A stretch of 59,054 bases of DNA from Chromera velia (lineage: Eukaryota; Sar; Chromeraceae): contig JAHBMJ010000029.1 of assembly GCA_018398765.1 (NCBI GenBank), forward strand, positions 1 through 59,054. The letters run 5' to 3'. Under the pieces are notes generated by a model. The model was not told the DNA's origin. It saw only the letters and a program-made list of their open reading frames with translations, and did not search any database. Shown one piece after another: positions 1 through 10,440 of the stretch (positions are counted from its first letter, which is position 1; every line of letters starts with the position of its first letter). The position numbers and the translations under genes were made by a program.

Positions 1-1360
1 TCACTCGCTCCTTCTGTTTTCCGTTTCGCTCTCCCTTCATGGAGGGGGGCCAAAAGACAACCGTTATGGCATAAACACTCCCTCTCTACCGTGATGGAGG
101 GGGAGCAAGACGAAGAAAGACTCCATAGAGTGAGTGAGTGAGGTGCAGAGATCGACAAGAGATCAAAAACGAAAAAATAACACAGAAAAGACGGCCTAAA
201 CGGAACGGAATGAGAAGCATCGAAGAGAACTTGCGTGCTGCAGTTCTTCTTTCGCCCTCTCTTTTATCTCTCCCTTTCCCGTCTCTTTCATCCTGTACTA
301 CCCTCTATTTCTGCCTTTTTCCTCCTGCTGCTTCCCCCTCGCTTTCAAATCAAGTCAAGGAAGGAAGGAAAACATCATTGTCTTCCTCGCTTTTGTGACG
401 CAGAGTCTTCTCTCAACCCCTTTCTGAGCTGTGCGGCGTTGAAGGAAGGGCTGAAGAGCTCACGTGCATCTGATCTCTCTTTTGCATGCGTGAGGGCTTG
501 GGGTTTGCGGAGGGAGGGGTTCAGTTCAGGTCGGGGGGTTCGCGCATCTGATATGCTGAAATGGAGATAGGCGAGGAGCCGTACAGTCTGCCACTGTGCC
601 CGCGGGTGGGTGGCTTGACGTGTCGGCGTCTTCGGTCGTTAGTTCGCTCTCTCTCAAAGAAGAGGGGGCATGCATTGCTGAAGTTGCTTTTTTTTTTCCC
701 TGCATGCACACTACCGACAGAAAGGAGAATCAAGAAGAAGCCTCTCACTCGTGCTCTGTGCTTTCCATTTCGCCCCCTCTCCATGGAGGGGGGCCGAGAG
801 ATAATGGCATAAATGTTCCCTCCCTGTCTATCTTGATAGAGAAGGGGCAAGACGAAGAGGGCCTCGAGAGAGCGAGGTGCAGAGGCAGCAGGTCAGGGAA
901 AGGAGATGGCAGAAAGGAATTCATCGCGAAACGAAAGGAACAGCAAGCCTCGAAGTGAACTTGAGTGCGAATTTTATCGATGAGGGAAGGTGTCACGATC
1001 CGAAGCCGCGGGTTGAGAGCAGGATGTCACTGCGGTGTCTCCTCTCCTTAATTCGCCTGCACAAAAAAGCAAGCGCATGAGCCAGAGTAAAGAAAAAGCC
1101 AGACAGAACAGAGGGGAGAGAATGCGAAAAGAGGGGAGAGAACAAAAGAGCACACTTCCGCTACGGAGGTTTGACAGGTCTTAGCTTGGGCCTGTCTCTT
1201 TCTTGCTGTCTCCCTTTTCTCTTTTCTTCTGAGGGCCTTTCCGCTCTTCGGGGTGGAAGGGCATCGGTTTTTCTTTTGGCCTGGCGTGTACAAGTTTGAG
1301 GCCTGAACTTGAATCGCGAAACGATACACTGAGTTGTACTGATTAGAAGTTTACCATCGG
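1..1360. other. Left-edge low-complexity region without a supported gene
   Basis: No ORF here has family-like sequence. The stretch is rich in polypurine and polypyrimidine runs like those in the introns of this window, so it could be intergenic or part of a gene lying to the left. It contains a diverged direct repeat, listed separately. Confidence 0.5.
21..975 (+). repeat. Diverged direct repeat pair, about 21-240 and 764-975
   Basis: Both copies carry, in the same order, a catggaggggggcc block, a tggcataaa block, an agcaagacgaag or ggcaagacgaag block, a gaggtgcagag block and an end like cgaagagaacttg or cgaagtgaacttg. The copies start about 743 bp apart and differ by many substitutions and small indels. 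This is a local duplication of non-coding sequence; stops interrupt both strands. Confidence 0.6.
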
Positions 1361-1784
1361 GCATTTACGTTTATATAGGTTTGTATGCACTTACGTTTAG
1401 AGCAATCTTTGCATGATACTTTGCATGCCATGTGACGTTGTTGCTGTAGCTACTGCCAAGCTGCATGTTTCTGCATCACTACTTGTTCTACTAGTTGTTC
1501 TACTTAGTAGTAATATTTCACTAGGATGATGGTATGGATTAGGATGTGGAGTTCAGTTCTAAAACCAGCCTAGAATCCAGCAATTAATTTTATATCTTTA
1601 GATTCCTAAGCCACTACCACTGTCTGCCAGTGGAATTGATTGATTGATCGCAAGTTGACTCACCATTTTTTATATTTTACAACTTATAAATCGACCGCGA
1701 TGGTTTGGCGTGACTCAAAAATTCTCAATCACCTATCGGCTCTCCATGCCTTTCCACAACTGTGCCTTATCCATTAGGAACAGC

Positions 1785-1825
<41 letters not shown>

Positions 1826-1853
1826 AATTGATTGATTGATTGATTGATTGATT
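1785..1853 (+). repeat. (TGAT)n microsatellite
   Basis: About 17 near-perfect tandem copies of the tetranucleotide TGAT, with one attaa interruption. Confidence 0.95.
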
Positions 1854-2149
1854 ACATGTTATGGTATGCTAGAAATTAAAGGCTAATTTAAAGCTTTATT
1901 GCTAGCTTTATTGAGGTATAATTTGACGGCTTTAGAGATAACTATAATTGTTTTTTTAGCTAAAGTCACTATAGTAAAGTGCCATATTTTGAATATAAAC
2001 AAAAATAGAAAACACTTGTGATTGTATAAAAGTCATTTAGACTTGTATGTACACCAATCCTGTAGGGTTACACAATCACTTTTTTCAAAATATTTTGTTA
2101 CACATTGTTTTGTTACATATTTTAATAAAGTTTTGATAAATAAATTAGT

Positions 2150-2280
2150 ACACACTTTAGTGTGCAGTAATTTAAACTATCACTTTTAGTAATGTATCAA
2201 ACATACACTTTAGTGCATGTGCATTCATTCAACTTAAAACTATCACTTTTAAGAATGCATTATTACACACTTTAGTGTGT
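2150..2280. repeat. Three copies of an ACACACTTTAGTGTGT palindrome
   Basis: Copies are at about 2150-2164, 2203-2216 and 2265-2280; the last is a perfect 16-bp inverted repeat. The first two are each followed by a shared aactatcacttttaa/tagt box, so the unit is roughly 55-60 bp. It is not coding. It could be the remnant of a small inverted-repeat element or a protein-binding array. Confidence 0.6.
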
Positions 2281-3133
2281 ATTAAACTATTAATTCCACG
2301 TTTCATCTTCGTCGTCTTCTTCTTCTTCAAGGCGGTTTGAGGGTACTTCTTTGGGAGCCATGGTGTCGTCAGCAACGCAGCACAGAGAACTTTTGAGCAC
2401 TGGAGGTAGGGGTAAAAAGAGTAGAGACGGGGGCAGGGGGGATACCATGAGAGAGATGGTGGATTTGTCTAGAATTATTGCACACTAATTGTTACACATT
2501 TTTACGTGTAACAACGGGGGGGTCACTTTATGTAACACTACAGAATTGGTGTACTCGTATGGAGTGCAAGGCCCCGGTCTTTTTAGGCTCTAATTAAGAT
2601 AAAATAAGATAAAGAAAAACTTGAGCAAACATTTTTTTTTTTTCCCTATCTAGCTCTCGATCTACAGTTACGCGGCATGTGCGATGCTTCGCAGGCCTAG
2701 CAAACCTAGGGTTTATAGTAAATTAATAGTATAGCTTTAATTTATTAGCTTATAGAATGACCGATAACTGATGAGCCTGAGGTGGCTTACTAGCAGGCGG
2801 GTAGGTCGAAACATAGAGGAGATAGTAGCTTGAAAGGAGATAGTAGAGGAGCGGTAGCATAACGCTTCATATAGTGATAAATAATTGCTAGGATAATTAA
2901 GTAAATCAAGGGTGTCACGTTTGAGACTAGGTTTAACACGTTAGAAGTGTTATACAAGCTAGGTGCCACACTAGGTGCCACAGCCATTATATAGTGGTGG
3001 CAGTTACTTATTATTAAACATGCACCACCGCTATGGTTAGCGCTATGGTCAGCGCCATCGCCCCGTAAAAAGCATGTGACAAGGCATGTAGAGTTTTTCA
3101 CTTTATGCGTCAGGATCGTTTGAGGGCAGCCTT

Positions 3134-4669
3134 TTAAGCTCTTCTCTCCCTAGCCCCCCTCCCCTGTCTCTCTGGCGCTCTCTCTTGAATGTACTCGTAT
3201 TCTCCAATCGCGTATGAGAGAAGGGCCCGCTGAGGTTCGGTGAGACGCCTTCCGTCAGATACAGACGAGGTAGCTGCTGAAACATGGGACATGGCTGCAT
3301 CAGGTGAGGCAGAACGTTGCGCGTCCACCGAGAGAGAAGAGCGATTAGAAGATGCTGCACGGCCGAGCCTCTGTCTGTCGAAGATAGAGACAACCGGGGG
3401 GGTCTCGGAGTCCGATCGGGAGAGGAAAGGATCAAACGAAAATTCCTCCTCTGCAACACGAAAAAGATGCTCGTGTTCACGTTCTGCTGCTGCTGCTTCA
3501 GACAGCGTCGAACAATCTGAAAAATTGTTCATGTCACCCTGATGGTCACCCCCCAGCCCCCCCCCCAAGGCCAGGCTGTTGGGCTTCGATCCTTCCGAAG
3601 CCCCCTTAGACAAATCCATTTTAAATTTGCTCGGACTGACATTCCTCTCATAGAATTCACTGCTGTTTTTTTCTCCTTTTTGCGGGGGTGCCTGAGCCTC
3701 CCCTGTCTGGCGATCGTCTTCCAATCTGCCCTCCGAGTCCCAACGGGGGGTCCGGGGGCTCTCCTCAAAGAACTTGCAGAGGGAGGCTCCCTCTTCTGCC
3801 TCTTCTTCTTCATCCTCATCCTCACGATCATGATTTACAGCAGCAACTCGGTGGACCGTGTCGTCAGGTCCTTCCCAGACTTGTGAGAACAGATCAAGCT
3901 CCCCGTCTTCTGCAAACTCTGCGGCCTCAACCCTCGTCCCCCGCCCCGATGATGTTGTCATGCTCTCATCTCCCTGGTCCCCTTCTCCGCCCCCCTTCAA
4001 TTCTGCTATCGCTTGGTCTTCGCTCGGCAGTGCCACGGCCTCGCTTTGACGGCTCCTTGCATTTCGCCTTCTCCTGAACAAGGAACCGCGATGCCCTTGC
4101 AAGACCGACTCGGAGGAAGTGACAGCCAGGGCAGAAGAAGACGACTGCCTGGAGGGTTTGTGGGAATCTCCCGAGTCATTTATGAGCTGAGGAGAGAGAA
4201 CGCGTCGCCTCAATCGTGGAGGCATCCTGACAATCAGCGGAGGGGCTGAGAGTTGACTGTCCTTCGAGGCTGATGAAACAGAAAGAGAGGCCTTTTGGAG
4301 CTCTGACAAACTTCTGGAAGAAGCGGACGGAATTTCCAATTCTATTTCTTCATTCTCGATCTCCTCTTTCCGCCCCTCTGCTTCAGTAGAACTCTCCCCT
4401 CTTCTGTCCCTCACGCCCCCTGGAAAAAATCTTGAAAGGCGCGAACGGTTGGGGGATCTGCGCCCTCTCAGATGGGGGGTGCTCCTCTGGACCTCTGAAG
4501 GCCCCCCACGCTGCCCCTTTCCAGGTGTCCCGGCATCCTCCATTGCCCCCTTCAGGTTGTGGAGGGCCCGTGCGAGAGACGGGGCCCTGGAGGACCCAGC
4601 CACGTCCTCAAACCCATCCCCCACATCGAGACCCGGAAAGTCGGGGAGAGACGCAGGGGCTCGGGGAGC
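3134..4669 (-). CDS. Long disordered exon, likely C-terminal extension of the RAP protein or a separate gene
   Basis: The exon is open for 511 codons from a CACGCAG acceptor at about 4670 and ends at a stop at 3134. The product is Ser/Arg/Glu-rich with acidic runs (DEDEEEEAEEG) and no domain I recognise; it is probably intrinsically disordered. There is no ATG at its 5' end; the first is in ALHNLKGAMEDAG, some 43 codons in. Its reading phase matches a GTCAGT donor at 4976 that follows the last RAP exon, giving a 307-bp intron. That makes it a plausible extension of the RAP protein to about 1295 aa. The alternative is a separate gene starting at the internal ATG, only some 370 bp below the other RAP stop. 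I favour the extension, with moderate doubt. Confidence 0.5.
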   Translation of the reverse strand, partial: APRAPASLPDFPGLDVGDGFEDVAGSSRAPSLARALHNLKGAMEDAGTPGKGQRGGPSEVQRSTPHLRGRRSPNRSRLSRFFPGGVRDRRGESSTEAEGRKEEIENEEIELEIPSASSRSLSELQKASLSVSSASKDSQLSAPPLIVRMPPRLRRRVLSPQLINDSGDSHKPSRQSSSSALAVTSSESVLQGHRGSLFRRRRNARSRQSEAVALPSEDQAIAELKGGGEGDQGDESMTTSSGRGTRVEAAEFAEDGELDLFSQVWEGPDDTVHRVAAVNHDREDEDEEEEAEEGASLCKFFEESPRTPRWDSEGRLEDDRQTGEAQAPPQKGEKNSSEFYERNVSPSKFKMDLSKGASEGSKPNSLALGGGLGGDHQGDMNNFSDCSTLSEAAAAEREHEHLFRVAEEEFSFDPFLSRSDSETPPVVSIFDRQRLGRAASSNRSSLSVDAQRSASPDAAMSHVSAATSSVSDGRRLTEPQRALLSYAIGEYEYIQERAPERQGRGARERRA

Positions 4670-4913
4670 CTGCGTGTCAGTCAGTCCACATCAGAAACAC
4701 AAAGATTCAACAAAAAGCCTCAAAGAAAGCTAGAATGCAGGGGACTTTAGGACAGCTAGGCACAATTAATGCAGCGGTAAGATCAGACATGCATCCAGCC
4801 TGCCAACCCACGAGCGTACTGACCAACTGACTAAGTGACCAGCTGAGTTCCTCTGTGCTTGAACATCTGACGTAGACACTCCACGCAGGCTTTTGTGCAC
4901 ACGTCTGTCTGAT

Positions 4914-7175
4914 TCACTGACTCATTTGCAGACCCCACATCCTGCACATGCACCCGGCCACATCGTTCTTACTGACCGGTGCCTGCAGAGCTCTGAGGAC
5001 CTTCTGCTTCAAGAAGGAAGCACGTCGACCTTCGTTGTCCTCACCGAGATGCTGTACGGACTCAAGTGAGACACGGTGTATTCATAACGCAATTGAGTAC
5101 AGAAACAAGTCGAGGCCAGAGGGCGCACCGCCGAGAGAAACAGCGTATGACAGAGAAAAACAAAATGGTCCTTTTCAGGATTTGCCGGAAAAGACGACGG
5201 AGAAGGAAAGAACAGAAGAATACAAAGGAGAGTGTCATGGAGGCAGGCAGGCAGAAGTCCCATTACATCAGATCGGATCTGGACTTCGCGCTTTCCTTGC
5301 AGACGATATGCGGAAAAGCGGCTTCAACAACTGATCACTCATTGCACAGGCTCCGTGTGCACTTCGAAGCCTCGAGGTGGACAACTCACCCCGTCTCTTA
5401 TTCTGTCACCTAGCTATCTGGCCATCCCAGCGAACAGCAAGCCAGAGAGGAAGACATGAACCCATGCATGTACCTCCTACCGCCTGCCTGCACCCACCCA
5501 CCTTCCACGTGTTTATCCAAAGATTCACGGTCCTCACTCTCCTCCACTTAAGCTGACGGTCTCTGAGGACAGTTGACCCAAGGGGCTCGTTCGTCGTTCT
5601 GCAGAAGAGAAGAGAAAAGAAGAAAAGAGAACAGAAAAGAACAACAGAGAAGAAGAGAAAACAGCCATGCATACGCGTGCGGGGGCGCGGCGCTTGCTGT
5701 GCTCGTAAAGTCGGAAGGCAAACAAAATGCGATCGAGGGACCTGGAACTCGGGAGGCAGGCATGGGATCAAGAAAAAAGCAGGACGAAAAAACAAGCGAA
5801 AAGCAGTTTTTGAATTCGAATGAGGTACATATTTCTTTTTTCTCCCTTCCCTTCCCTTCTCCCCTTCCCGACCTGTGTAGTGACAAAGGAGTATGGCACA
5901 ACACGGCGACCCGTGTACCCTCCCGAGTCTCAACCAGGACGTCTACGAGGAACCCCTCGAGGTCAAACTTCTCTCTCACTGTCAAGGATGGGCCATCAGC
6001 AGCACTGACTTTATCCTCATCGCATGCTGGCCACCCGGCGTCTTCAAAAGAAGTTCGCAGAACTGCAGTCAAGTCAAGCAGCGAAGAGGAAACTGCTGAA
6101 TGTACATATGGAAATCACGGGCAACGGAGACAATATCATGTACAAGCGGGTACACGACACAACCCGTAAAGAGACCAACCAGTCTCTGTCTGCATTCTCT
6201 GACCCCCATTTTGAAAGAATGAAGGCCGACTGACCAGAAGCCACCTGCTGAGCGAATTCCAGAGGGTGCTCAGCTTCCTGAATTGCCCAGAACCCCTCCC
6301 TCGCATACCCCTTGTATCTCTCAAGTATCGCCTTGTGAGGGGAAAGCGACAACTCCCTGTGCACTGCAAAGTAAATTGATGAATGTGACAGCGAATGGAG
6401 TCTAGCTTAGTCAGTGTCAAGGTCGTCCATTTAGGATTGTCCAGGATTGGCTGCTCAACCCTCGCTTCGGCTGACTTGTTTTGGAGCGGATAAAAAGAAG
6501 AAAAAAGAGACAGACAACACAAAACAACTCTAGACGAGACTCCGTTTTGCACACCCTCCTCCTGGCTAGGCACGCATGCAGGAATGCAGACAACCTCCTT
6601 AAGGTTCATTCTCCATATGCACTGAACCTCTAAGAGAGTAGCATCAGCAAGTCATTGATCCCCGCCCACCTCTCTCAAGTTCGCAAAGTGCAGGAAACAA
6701 GAGACCGCACCGGAAATCCCCAGAGATCGCTGGGGGAGGGAGGGCGGTAAGAAGGGCCTGCAGGGAAAAGGAGGAGGGACAATGGATCGTTGTACTCCAA
6801 TCAACAGGAAACTTTTGATAGAAGAGAGAGAGGGGCTCGAAATGCGCAAGGCAGGGGAAAGCAGCAAAGGCACAGAAAAAAAGGGAGGAAACCTTACCGA
6901 AAGGGCCCAAAAAAGTGTGTCTGAGGAAAGGACAGGAAAGGAAAGGAAAGAAGGAGTAACAGAGAGACAGAAAGAGAGAGAGGTCATGAAGACAACCCAA
7001 AGCCCTCCCTCTCTACTGACGGCCCAGAAAGTTTGGTCGAAAAAACGCATCACCGCATACGCCCAACAGATCCCGCACAATCCTGAAACCAAGAAAAAGA
7101 CATGCAGAAACCCGAAAGGGATCAATGTGGCCAGCCAACGAGTGGCTGACTCACTGACTGACCAACAGACTGAAG

Positions 7176-7252
<77 letters not shown>

Positions 7253-9523
7253 GGTAACGGTCAGGTGGACCGAAGGAAAAATCAGAGAGGACGCTTGAAG
7301 AGGACACAACAGCAGAAGAGAATCGGAAAGGAGCATAGAAAAGAAAACATTTCCTGAGATGCCACAGAAGGAAAAGGAGATCGTCGGGAGAACGTACTAG
7401 ATACAAGGCCAACTGACAGCATGATCTTTAGGAGTGCAGTTCTCGTGAGAGATGGGGGCGGGGGTGTGAAGGCGAAATCCGAAAGGCAAGAGAGGATACA
7501 TGTAAGAATGCAAAGCTTTGTAAAGTAGAAAAATGGTGAACTAAGTGAAAGATAAACTGGCAGACAGACAGACTTACTGTACGGGGTGAACTGGTGAATC
7601 CTTTGCAAGACGTCTGTTTGGGAGTGGATGAACAGTTTCATTCCTGCTCTGAAGGTTCCGAATGCCAAAAGAACTTTTCCCAGTTCGACGGGACTGAACG
7701 CATCCTCTCGGAATGCGCACCCTGATTTGTTCGATCCTCCTTGATTCTCCATGGTTGCGGCTTGGGTTTGTTCAGGCGGGGATTCCATCATCGAGAGAGC
7801 TGCTTTTTGGAGAGACGCGAACAGCTGGGGACTCCCAGATCGGACAGAGGCGTAGGAGAGCGCGACCTCGGATAGTTCGTGTGAAGTCAGAGAAGACGAA
7901 CGGCGCATGAGCTCCTGCAGGGAACTTGATGCACTCACGCATTGAAGCGTTACATGCAACCATTCGTATGAAGAGATATGCATTTGTATGAAGAGAGGTG
8001 GCAAAGAAGGAAGCGAAGGAGGGAGAAACGCGAGAGAATAACAGGAGAACCTGAGGGAGAAAGCACGAAGAAAACAAACGAGAGCGAGAGAGACAGACAT
8101 GGAAAGAAGGTGCCCATTCACAGACCTTCTCTGCAAGTTGATGAAAGTCTGTGTCCACTGTAAAGTCATCTGCAAGGTTTCTCCCAAGACTGCGACTCAA
8201 CGCAAGAAGAATGACTGCCAATTCTCTATTACTAGCACTGAACAGACTTTCAGACGCTACCCTCTTCACAGCTCCCCAAAATTCCACGCTTCCAACAAAT
8301 CCAGAGGCAGATGGAAGTTCTCTTCCCAAAGCCCAAGCAAAAGTTGACACAACGTTCAACCCGACAGTTTTCCTTCCCTCTTCCCATCCCCTCTTCAATT
8401 CCTTCAAGACGAGTTTTTCTCCGACCATCAAAAGCTCTGCAAATTCCGGCCTCCCTCTAAGAAGCGTCCCACCCGCCCACACAGCCCTTTCAATATCGGA
8501 AAGCGACAACGTCAGAGACTCTCGCCCTCCTCCCTCCTCTGCCCTCCGTGCCCCCCCCTCACTTCCCTCCTCCTTCTCCGCACCTGCTTTCAACCGCGCA
8601 GTCAGAAGACTCGTGGCCTCCAGAAAGAAGCTATCGTCAAGCGCGGCGTTCGGCCAGCGTGCGTAACACCAGAGAGCCCGACAGAGATCGGAAGGGGCCA
8701 ATTCGTGCAGCCTCATTCGCAGGGGCACAAAGATGGTCTGCAAAGTCTGTACTTGCATGTACCTGCTGCGTGCTGCGCCCATCCCAATACCCACAAGCGC
8801 CTCTGCCCCCATCAAATGCGCTGTCTGCGTACACACTGCAAAGAGTTCATTGCAAAGCACGTCTGTGGTAAACTTTGCTTTTGCAAAACTCTGCACCACT
8901 GTCGCCAACTGCATGGGGGTCATTGTTGGCATCTCTCTCAATACAAACGGTTCAGCAGTTTTGAAAAAATCCTTATCTGGGTATTCCATCCGAGTTAGGG
9001 CTCGAGAAATTCGAACAAGGTCTTCTCCTGTGGCCTGTCCAAGGTCTCTGACAATGTGAGTCATCAGTCGAACAAAAACGGCGTCGTTGAAAAGTTTCCG
9101 TCGGTGCTTTGTCCATCTCCTACTGCTGGGGGAGCTGTAGAAAGTGAAAATTTTGGAAATTCGGGAGAGCAAGAGTGCCCTCTCCCTGAATTTGAAGTCT
9201 CTGCTGTTCTGAGAAAACAATTCCAAACAGGCTTTTATCCGCCCGCATTTTTCTGAGGCGATCTGTTCCTCAAATTTTCCCTCATTGATTGTTTGGGACT
9301 CTCTGGGTATCTCTTTGGAAAATGGGTTCACTGCCAGGCTGTGCGGGGAGACACGAGGAAGTTCCGTCTCCCCCCCCCAGTCTGCTGTCTCACTCGGGAT
9401 GGAGGCCGTGAGAGCACGGGAGGAATACGCACACACACAGCGCTGCGGCCTCGACATCAGGACGCACGAGGGTCCAGCCTGGTGTGAAGCCAGACGCGTC
9501 GTCCTCAGGGGAACTCGACGCAT
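4914..9523 (-). CDS. RAP-domain (HPR/FAST-kinase-like) organellar RNA-binding protein
   Basis: Exons, in transcript order: 9523-8126, 7914-7578, 7082-7017, 6729-6670, 6363-6235, 6062-5873, 5598-5502, 5051-4977, the last reading to a stop at 4914 or splicing on to 4669. All phases agree. The ATG at 9523 opens an Arg-rich leader without acidic residues (MRRVPLRTTRLASHQ), typical of a mitochondrial presequence. Residues of about 130-690 form helical repeats of the kind found in alveolate RAP proteins (ICWAYAVMRFFDQTFWA). A RAP domain follows at about 693-775: GFLVDVLVE, then PLGSTVLRDRQLKW and VRTVNLWINTW. In characterised myzozoan relatives, such proteins bind mitochondrial RNA or rRNA fragments. 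The RAP core is unusual: where most members have an acidic VDGPSH-like block this model reads VLCHTPLSLH. The neighbour on the other strand starts 690 bp away. Confidence 0.82.
7174..7249 (+). repeat. (GA)n microsatellite in intron 2 of the RAP gene
   Basis: A nearly pure GA run of 76 bp with two GAAA interruptions. Read on the gene strand it is a CT-rich tract inside the intron spanning 7577-7083. Confidence 0.9.
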
Positions 9524-10212
9524 CAGGCAGGCAGGCAGAGAGAGGTGAAATCGATCCACAGAACTAGCAGACTGGTAGAGCGGAAGTGACAATTCTTCTT
9601 ACCCACACTGGTCTGCAGGGCTGACGCTCAAGTTGTCCACTCGATTTCTGTGGCACATTAACCCCTGTCGAGCATGTCTTGCAGGTCTGTACCGACAGTC
9701 TGAAAGTGTCTGGTCCGATTGAGCCGATTCAATGACCCCCTGCCTTCTATATATACGTTCAGAGACGGCATGCATTGAGACGCGGGAGACGGCGAATTGT
9801 GCATGGATCGCATGTAGACGGACGGATATCGAACGGATCGGGTGATTGGACTGACGTACTAATGGATCAAGAATGACTGAGACTTACACACCAGAGGGCA
9901 CTGGACATAGCCTACGAGTCAGAGGGCTGCTGACCTCAGGCACGTAGCATTTGTGATTCAGGATTGGATATTTCTGAGCTGGCCGAGGCAAAAAAGCTCG
10001 GCGTTTGCGCGAGACTCATCGAACTTTGAGCCGAGCCTCTTTCACACTTTCTTTCTTACCCCTCCCCCCCCTGAGGCCGGAACGCTCAAAGTGCATACAC
10101 TGGGTGTGTGCAAGCACGAAAAGGTGTTCGGTCTTTCAAGGAAGAGCAGCTGAATTAAGCTGCGGAGTCTGGAGACGGGAGCACCAAACACGAGGTAGGA
10201 GACGGAGACGGG
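9524..10212. promoter_or_regulatory. Divergent intergenic region between RAP and small membrane protein genes
   Basis: These 689 bp separate two outward-facing start codons, so promoters for both genes should lie here. A TATA-like run, tctatatatacg, is at about 9747-9756. No other motif can be defended, and the gap contains no AT-rich island. Confidence 0.4.
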
Positions 10213-10440
10213 ATGGCTCCCGACAACACGTTCATTTTTGACTTCTGGAGGACTTTCGTCGAGAAGTACGCCTTTTACTTTGGGTGCTTCATAGTCTTTG
10301 TGATCCTGTCCCAGCTTTTCCTTGACTACAACTTGTGGCACCAGGCAAAGAGGAAGGAGATAGCGGCAGAACAGAAGAATAAGACAGAGCCAACACCTCC
10401 GGATGAGCCTGTGAAGAAAGAGGGCAAGAAGACGTCGTGA
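10213..10440 (+). CDS. 75-aa single-span membrane protein, function unknown
   Basis: A short intact ORF with a good start context (gacgggATGGC). Residues of about 20-38 (YAFYFGCFIVFVILSQLFL) form one transmembrane helix, followed by a Lys/Glu-rich tail ending KKEGKKTS. The N-terminus is short and weakly acidic, so an N-out or intermembrane-space orientation with a basic tail on the other side is possible. It may be a small organelle or ER membrane subunit, but I do not recognise the family. It is divergent to the RAP gene. Being short, it could also be chance, but composition and context favour a real gene. Confidence 0.55.
   Translation: MAPDNTFIFDFWRTFVEKYAFYFGCFIVFVILSQLFLDYNLWHQAKRKEIAAEQKNKTEPTPPDEPVKKEGKKTS

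Larger units (their letters stand above)
1361..3133. other. AT-rich island at the 3' side of the RAP gene region
   Basis: The composition shifts abruptly to AT-rich, with short inverted repeats and a tetranucleotide run. No ORF looks like a conserved protein. Small hairpin-like sequences occur, for example gttacac and its complement gtgtaac around 2494-2515. It lies downstream of the minus-strand gene that ends at 3134. Confidence 0.6.

Noticed and set aside
2790-3101. 103-codon ORF on the minus strand with hydrophobic stretches
   Set aside because: It lies in AT-rich sequence, resembles no family and would start 33 bp downstream of another gene's stop without a promoter. Chance ORF.
7122-7412. 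Candidate RAP exon encoding LALYLVRSPDDLLFLLWHL
   Set aside because: The exon at 7082-7017 joins exon 2 in perfect phase and carries family-like sequence, whereas this stretch would break the phase and leads into a GA repeat.
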